Position numbers and translations under genes: made by a program. Below are positions 14,842 through 20,172 of a stretch of 20,172 nt of DNA, piece by piece. Under the pieces are notes generated by a model. The model saw only the letters and a list, made by a program, of their open reading frames with translations. It was not told where the DNA came from and searched no databases. The DNA comes from JBIOJM01 sp044450785 (GTDB taxonomy: Bacteria > Planctomycetota > Planctomycetia > Isosphaerales > Isosphaeraceae). The stretch spans positions 1 to 20,172 of the forward strand of contig JBIOJM010000172.1 of assembly GCA_044450785.1 (NCBI GenBank), read 5' to 3'. Position 1 is the stretch's first letter; every line of letters starts with the position of its first letter.

Positions 14842-17800
14842 ATGGTCAATTTCTTCATCGGGCGGCCGATCTTCGCCACCGTGCTGGCCTTGCTCATGCT
14901 GTTGATCGGCGGCATCTGCATCTTCGTGCTGCCGATCGCGCAGTATCCCGAGATTACGCCGCCCCAGGTCCAGGTCACCACCACCTACACCGGCGCCGAC
15001 GCCCAGACGATCGCCGAAACCGTCACCACGCCGATCGAGCAGCAGTTGAACGGCGTCAAGGGAATGATCTACTTCAATTCCGACAGCACCGGCAACGGCT
15101 TATCCACCATCATCGCGACCTTTGACGTCGGTTATTCCCAGGACATCGGGGCGGTGGACATTCAGAACCGCGTCCAGACAGCCCAGGCCGTCCTGCCCGC
15201 GGAAGTCAAACAGTTCGGCGTCACGATCAAGAAGACCTCGACCGACATGGTCTGTGTGGTCAACCTCGTTTCGCCCGACGGCCGATACGACGCCACGTTC
15301 CTCGACAACTATGCGCAGATCTACGTCATCGACGTGTTGAAGCGGGTCGCCGGGGTGAGCGACGTCAGCGTCTTCGGGCGCAAGTACGCCATGCGGATCT
15401 GGCTGGATCCGGACCGGATGGCGAGTGAGCTCATCCCGCCGTCTGAGGTGATCAACGCGATCCAGGCCGAGAACCGCCAGGCGGCCGCGGGGCGGATCGG
15501 CAGCCAGCCCGTGCCGCCGGGTCGGGCCTTCAAGGAGTACCCGATCCTGATCAGGGGCCGTCTCACGAGCGTTTCGGAATTCGAGGGGATCATCGTTCGC
15601 CGCCGCGACGACGGCTCGATCGTCCGGCTCAAGGACGTCGCCCGCATCGAGCTCGATTCCGAGAACTACGATACGGCCGGCTGGTTGAACGGCAAGCCGG
15701 CCGGAACGCTCCCCATCTACCAGTATTCCGACGCCAATGGGCTCGACATCGTCCGGCAGGTCCGCGAGAACATGGATCGCCTGGCCAGGAACTTCCCACA
15801 GGGCCTCGAGTACCGCATCGCATACGACACCACGAAATACGTCAGCGAGAACATCCTCGAAGTCGAGGAGACGCTGGTCGAGGCGTTCCTCCTGGTGCTG
15901 ATCGTCGTCTTCGTGTTCCTTCAGGGTGTGCGCGCCACGATCATCCCCCTGCTGGCGATCCCGGTCGCGCTGGTGGCAACCTTCGCGCTGATGGCGGCGT
16001 TCGGTTTTTCGATCAACACGCTCACCCTCTGCGGGTTGATCCTGGCCATCGGCCTGGTGGTCGACGATGCGATCATCGTCGTCGAGAACGTCGAGAAGTT
16101 CCTGGAGCGAGGCGACCGCCCGCTCCAGGCGGTGCGCGCGGCCATGGCCGAGATCACGGCGCCGATCGTCACGATCACGCTGGTCCTGGCCGCGGTCTTC
16201 GTGCCCGTCGCCTTCATCCCAGGCTTGACGGGCAAGCTGTACAACCAGTTTGCCATGACGATCGTCTTCTCGTTCGTCTTCTCCGCCGTCAACTCCCTCA
16301 CGTTCAGCCCGGCGATGGCGCGGCTGTTTCTGCGGCCCAAGCACGGTGAGGCCAGGTTCTTCCTGTTCCGCTGGTTCAATCAGGGCATGAGCTGGCTGGA
16401 AAACTCGTACGACTCGTTCCTCGACTTCACCGCTCATCACTGGTGGACGATCGTGGTCCCATCGCTCGCTCTGCTCGCGCTCACCGGCGCGATGTTGATC
16501 GAGCGGCCCAAGGCGTTCATTCCGATCGAGGACCAGGGTTACCTGATCGCCGCGATCCAGACGCCCGACGGCACGGGGCGGGAAGCCACTTCCGTAGTCG
16601 CCGCGAGCGTGAGCCAGATCGCACAAGAGCTCGATGGGGTCAGCGACGTGGTCTTGCTCGAAGGCTTCAACGTCCTGAACTCGACCAACCAGACGAACTC
16701 GGCCACGGCCTTCGTGATCCTCAAGGAATGGTCGGAGCGGACCAGACCCGAGCTCCGGGCGCAGGCGTTATCTCGGAAGCTCCAGGCCGCGCTCAGGAGC
16801 CAGGTCAAGGGCGCAGTGGCCCTGGTGCTCGAGCCGCCGCCGATCCGCGGCCTGAGCCAGACCGGCGGTTTCGAGTTCATGATCGAAGACCGCGACGGCA
16901 AGGGCGCCGACGCGCTGGCTCGGATCACCGACCAGTTCCTCCAGAAGGCGAGGGAGCGCCCAGAGCTGGGCGGCCTGTTCACGCCGTTCTCGGTGAATGT
17001 GCCGCAGATCCGTTTCGAGCTCGACCGGACGAAGGCGCAGCGGCTCGGCGTCTCGGTCGCCGACGTCTTCGCCGTGCTCCAGGCGAATCTCGGCGGCTAC
17101 TATGTCAATGACTTCAACCTCTACGGAAAAGTCTGGAAGGTCATGGTCCAGGCCGAGGGTGCGCATCGGACCACCAAGGACGACATCTCGCGGCTCTACG
17201 TCTTGAACGGGCAGGGAGACAAGGTTCCCTTGAGCGCGCTGGGCGACGCGACCTACGCTCTCGGCCCGATCGACGTCCCGCATTACAACATGTACAACGC
17301 GGCCAAGATCACCGGCCAGCCGGCCCCCGGCTACAGCTCGGGCCAGGCCATCGCCGCCATGGAGCAGGTCGCCGACAAGCTACTCCCCGAAGGATTCTCC
17401 TACGAATGGACCGGTACGACGTTTCAGGAACAGAAGACCGGGAACCTGGCGTTCTCCATTTTCGGGCTGTCGATCGTATGCGTTTTCCTGTTCATGTCGG
17501 CACTTTACGAGAGCTGGGTCCGCCCGCTCGTGATCATCCTGACGGTGCCCCTGGCGATGTTCGGCGCAATGATCGGCCTCTGGCTCTACGGCATGCCGCT
17601 GGACGTCTTCGGGCAGATCGGGCTCGTAATGCTCATCGGCCTGGAGACCAAGAACGCCATCTTGATCGTCGAGTTCGGAGTGGAGCTCCAGGAAAAGCAC
17701 GGGATGAGCATCATCGACTCGGCCAAGGAGGCGTCGCGGCAGCGGCTGCGGCCGATCCTGATGACCTCGTTCGCCTTCGTGATGGGAGTCCTGCCGATGG

Positions 17801-18039
17801 CGCGCGCCACGGGCGCCGGCGCCTACAGCCGAAACTCCCTGGGCGTCGTCATCGCCTTCGGCATCTTGATCAGCACCGTCCTCGGCCGGTTCGTCATCCC
17901 AATCTACTACGTACTGGGCGAGCGGCTCAGCCATGTGTTCAAAAGCGACGAGAATGCGCCCGAGGAACACGCCGTTGAAAACGAATTGACACAAGAGGCA
18001 AGAGCGCAGAGAAAAGAAGAAAATGGTCAAACGGATTGA
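14842..18039 (+). CDS. RND multidrug efflux pump, AcrB/HAE1 type
   Basis: At 1065 residues this is a full-length hydrophobe/amphiphile efflux transporter. It opens MVNFFIGRPIFATVLALLML, the usual first transmembrane helix, and repeats the porter-plus-membrane layout twice. The proton-relay residues are present: Asp408 and Asp409 in GLVVDDAIIVVENVE (TM4) and Lys937 in GLETKNAILIVEF (TM10), matching D407/D408/K940 of E. coli AcrB. Conserved porter and TM blocks QYPEITPPQVQV, DIQNRVQTAQAVLP, FIPIEDQGYLIAAIQ and TGTTFQEQKTGN confirm the family. It acts as an inner-membrane trimer, drug/proton antiporter, with the adaptor encoded just upstream. The C-terminus is hydrophilic (residues about 1035-1065, Glu/Lys-rich). 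Substrates cannot be told. Confidence 0.95.
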   Translation: MVNFFIGRPIFATVLALLMLLIGGICIFVLPIAQYPEITPPQVQVTTTYTGADAQTIAETVTTPIEQQLNGVKGMIYFNSDSTGNGLSTIIATFDVGYSQDIGAVDIQNRVQTAQAVLPAEVKQFGVTIKKTSTDMVCVVNLVSPDGRYDATFLDNYAQIYVIDVLKRVAGVSDVSVFGRKYAMRIWLDPDRMASELIPPSEVINAIQAENRQAAAGRIGSQPVPPGRAFKEYPILIRGRLTSVSEFEGIIVRRRDDGSIVRLKDVARIELDSENYDTAGWLNGKPAGTLPIYQYSDANGLDIVRQVRENMDRLARNFPQGLEYRIAYDTTKYVSENILEVEETLVEAFLLVLIVVFVFLQGVRATIIPLLAIPVALVATFALMAAFGFSINTLTLCGLILAIGLVVDDAIIVVENVEKFLERGDRPLQAVRAAMAEITAPIVTITLVLAAVFVPVAFIPGLTGKLYNQFAMTIVFSFVFSAVNSLTFSPAMARLFLRPKHGEARFFLFRWFNQGMSWLENSYDSFLDFTAHHWWTIVVPSLALLALTGAMLIERPKAFIPIEDQGYLIAAIQTPDGTGREATSVVAASVSQIAQELDGVSDVVLLEGFNVLNSTNQTNSATAFVILKEWSERTRPELRAQALSRKLQAALRSQVKGAVALVLEPPPIRGLSQTGGFEFMIEDRDGKGADALARITDQFLQKARERPELGGLFTPFSVNVPQIRFELDRTKAQRLGVSVADVFAVLQANLGGYYVNDFNLYGKVWKVMVQAEGAHRTTKDDISRLYVLNGQGDKVPLSALGDATYALGPIDVPHYNMYNAAKITGQPAPGYSSGQAIAAMEQVADKLLPEGFSYEWTGTTFQEQKTGNLAFSIFGLSIVCVFLFMSALYESWVRPLVIILTVPLAMFGAMIGLWLYGMPLDVFGQIGLVMLIGLETKNAILIVEFGVELQEKHGMSIIDSAKEASRQRLRPILMTSFAFVMGVLPMARATGAGAYSRNSLGVVIAFGILISTVLGRFVIPIYYVLGERLSHVFKSDENAPEEHAVENELTQEARAQRKEENGQTD

Positions 18040-18065
18040 TCGAGGTGTTCCGGGCTTCTTTCGAC

Positions 18066-18091
18066 TCGACAAGAGATGAAGCTTTTGTCGA
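18066..18091 (+). other. hairpin between the RND operon and the AlbA_2 remnant
   Basis: TCGACAAGAG (18066-18075) pairs with CTTTTGTCGA (18082-18091) through ten base pairs, one G-U, around a 6-base loop. It lies 27 bases after the pump stop. The flank on neither strand is a T-run, so an intrinsic terminator is possible but unproven. Confidence 0.4.
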
Positions 18092-18150
18092 AAATGAAAA
18101 CCAAAGGCGGGTCTCCTTGTCGTATCAATCAGAATCGTCACAAGGTTATC

Positions 18151-19846
18151 ATGTCGAATTCGGCAGCGAATTCTGGATTGCCGATTAACCTCGATGACCT
18201 GATCCATCGTCACACCATCGAGGGTAATCGAGTTGAATTCAAGGCGACCTGGAACCATCCGATCAAACCCGCGGTCGTTCGTACCGTTTGCGCCTTTGCT
18301 AACGATTTGCTGAACCTCAACACAGAGGCAGCTAATGGAATCAGCCGCGAAAGTTCCCTTCGACGATCGCCGGAACCTCGCCGCGAAAATCGAGGATCTA
18401 TCTCCTACGTTAGTCCGTCGACTCCTGCACGACATTCGCAGTGGACTCATCCGGGAAGGATTCGAGGTCGAAGATGACGAGCTCTATCGTAGGTTGAGGA
18501 TTGTCAAACAGATCAATGCGCATGACGCTCCGAGAAATGTGGGTCTCTTGTTCTTTCATGAAGATCCAGATCGGTTCTTTCCGGGTGCTCGGATCGAAGT
18601 GGCGCAATTTGGGGATGATCCGAGCGGGGACCTCATCGAAGAGCGAACCTTTCGAGGGCCGTTGAACGAGCAGATCAACCAGACTTTGGAGTATCTGAAC
18701 AGTTTCGGCGGCACGCTGCTTCAAAAAACGAGTGGGCGAGCTGAGGTCGACCGAACCGTTGCTTATCCTTATGAAGCAATGGAAGAAGCGGTCGTCAATG
18801 CCATCTACCACAGGGGATACGACGGACCACCCGAGCCGATCAAAGTCTACCTTTTCCCCGATCGGATGGAAATCATCAGTTACCCCGGCCCTGTCCCCGG
18901 GATCAAACCTGAACAGTTTGAGCCCGGATCACAGGGTCCCGCGGCACCGGCACGCAACCGGAGGATCGGCGATTTCTTGAAGGAGCTTCGACTCGCGGAA
19001 GGCCGGGCGACGGGAATCCCCAAGATTCGACGAACGATGCGTGAGAATGGCTCCCCGCAAGCTCGTTTCGATTTCGACGACGACCAGAGGACTTATTTCC
19101 GCGCGACCCTGCCGGTACACCCCCGGTACTTGGTTCTCTATGCCCTCCGTGAGGCCGCCCATCTCTGGGCGATCGGAGAGAGGAGGCAAGCCACCGACCA
19201 CCTCGAGCGCGCGTTCGAGCGCCAGCCGAGTTCGGGAGCAGTCGCCGGCCAATTGATTGAGTATGCCCATGGAATCGAAGAGGCCGGTCTGGCTCAACGC
19301 GTTCTGGAGCGCTTCGAAAAAGAGCCGTCCAAGAGCGAAGGCTCTCGACCCTACCTGACTCAGGCCCGACTCTTGATTGATCGAAAGCGTCTCGCGGAAG
19401 GGATGAATGTGCTCACCCGGATGCCGAGCTCACGAACGATCGACGAAACAGTCGAGGCCGCTGTCCTCACGAAGAGATCCAAAGACTTTCAAGGCGCGCA
19501 TCGTCTCTTTGCGGAAGCCTATTCACTCAACCCCGACGATCCTAAGATCATTCAGGAATATGCCCAAACCAAATTGCAAATTGCCCGTGCGACTCGAAAC
19601 ATACCCATCAAGAAACGGCTCAATAATCAAGCGGCGGAGTTACTGCGCCGTGCGATTCAGCTTTCAGATGATCCGGTTCGAAGTGCATGGTGTTGGTATG
19701 ACCTCGCCCGAACACTCGATTGGCTGCGCGCCCCCAAGAGCGAGGTCGAGGCGGCGTTCCGTCAGGCTCAATCCCTGCATCCGAACGAACCGATCTTCGC
19801 CACCGCTTTTGACCGATGGAAGGAAGGGATAGGGCATCAAGGATGA
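18151..19846 (+). pseudogene. AlbA_2-HATPase-TPR protein, broken by internal deletion and frameshift
   Basis: The 5' part (ATG 18151, AAGG 5 bases upstream) encodes LPINLDDLIHRHTIEGNRVEFKATW, the start of an AlbA_2/Schlafen-type domain (RxEFK), up to about 18320 (CAFANDLLNLN). The continuation expected there, the Gly-rich core of AlbA_2, is missing. A different frame takes over from an ATG at 18335 and runs to 19846 (503 aa). It has a RecG/DUF4062-style winged-helix and GHKL-like region (EAMEEAVVNAIYHRGY, RNRRIGDFLKELRLAEGRATGIPKI) and then TPR-like repeats from about residue 265 to the end. The deletion removes roughly 100-150 residues. GAGG 6 bases before 18335 means the C-terminal part may still be made alone. 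AlbA_2 proteins are putative DNA-binding regulators; no function is claimed here. Confidence 0.7.
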
Positions 19847-19891
19847 CGGTCGAAGCAGGGCCGTCGTCGTGAGCATGATCATGAAAAAATC

Positions 19892-19941
19892 CCGTCGAGT
19901 GACCAATTCAGCGGATTGATCGCCTCGTTGCCACTCGACGG
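19892..19941. repeat. 10-bp inverted repeat after the AlbA_2 remnant
   Basis: CCGTCGAGTG (19892-19901) and CACTCGACGG (19932-19941) are perfect complements around a 30-base loop that holds a smaller CAAT/ATTG pair. No T-run follows. It may be a weak terminator or the relic of a mobile element next to the element at 19959. Confidence 0.6.
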
Positions 19942-19958
19942 AAGAACAATTATTGAGC

Positions 19959-20172
19959 GTCAGGTTAATGACTTCACAGGGATCCCCCCCGCATGCCGGA
20001 AGCCAAACACCGGCGGCTAGCGCCGTGCCGCTCAGATATCATGCGGCCTCCGATTCCGCGAACCCTCGCACATCGATCTTGCCGGTGACGGCGGCGGAGC
20101 GTTCTCGTCAGCGGTACGGCGCTAGCCGCCGGTTTGCGTACCTGAAAATCAAGCGGAACCTATTAACCTGAC
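19959..20172. mobile_element. nested inverted-repeat element (MITE-like), 214 bp
   Basis: The ends GTCAGGTTAAT (19959-19969) and ATTAACCTGAC (20162-20172) are perfect 11-bp inverted repeats. Inside them, ACCGGCGGCTAGCGCCGT (20009-20026) pairs perfectly over 18 bp with 20116-20133, and CCGCT/AGCGG (20028-20032, 20110-20114) extends that arm with one mismatch. No convincing gene lies within. Short length, terminal repeats and lack of coding capacity fit a non-autonomous transposable element. Target-site duplication cannot be tested because the window ends on the right terminal base. Confidence 0.6.

Noticed and set aside
15100..16626. 508-codon open frame antisense to the RND pump
   Set aside because: His/Asp/Arg-rich low-complexity shadow of conserved pump sequence.
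19892..19941. integron attC site
   Set aside because: The inverted repeat lacks the core GTTRRRY/RYYYAAC boxes and there is no integrase or cassette array nearby.

Overview
The window suggests a planctomycete, most like the Isosphaeraceae/Gemmata side of the Planctomycetota. This is inferred from the high GC content, a DUF1559 pilin-like secreted protein, a large transmembrane WD40 protein tied to subtilase remnants, and an exosortase with a CTERM-type substrate. The window ends exactly on one arm of an inverted repeat, so the right edge may be a contig end at a repeated element.

Layout. 1-469 (minus) is the N-terminal half of a DUF849/BKACE enzyme. 576-2545 (plus) holds remnants of at least two, probably three, subtilisin-family (S8) proteases, none with a full catalytic triad. 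The last remnant is start-stop coupled (ATGA) to an intact 935-residue membrane-anchored WD40 protein (2542-5349). 5350-5725 is non-coding and carries a consensus extended -10 promoter and a leader hairpin. These precede a coupled gene pair (5726-7788): a secreted cyclase-family hydrolase and an Ldh2-type dehydrogenase.

7825-9760 (minus) is a complete exosortase E/protease fusion with its substrate: a 60-residue VPEID-CTERM-like protein that is almost nothing but signal peptide plus sorting signal. A 13-bp perfect hairpin separates the two genes. The substrate gene has a strong ribosome binding site, a plausible promoter and two direct repeats 52 bp apart upstream. 10244-13176 (plus) holds a CpaE/TadZ-like protein with a Lys-less P-loop, a small Cys-rich secreted protein and a DUF1559 protein. 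Nine copies of a 7-bp repeat lead into a promoter-like site for an RND efflux pair, adaptor plus AcrB-type pump (13310-18039). 18151-19846 is an AlbA_2/HATPase/TPR gene with an internal deletion and frameshift. 19959-20172 is a small nested inverted-repeat element.

How it fits together. The intact parts describe a cell-envelope neighbourhood: exosortase E and its mini-substrate, a pilus-type positioning ATPase homologue, a pilin-like DUF1559 protein and an efflux pump. The flanks look like genome flux, with protease and AlbA_2 wreckage and a MITE-like repeat. The most unusual intact system is the exosortase E/protease with a substrate that has no payload. The most unusual decayed one is the subtilase-WD40 cassette, in which only the membrane WD40 partner survives.
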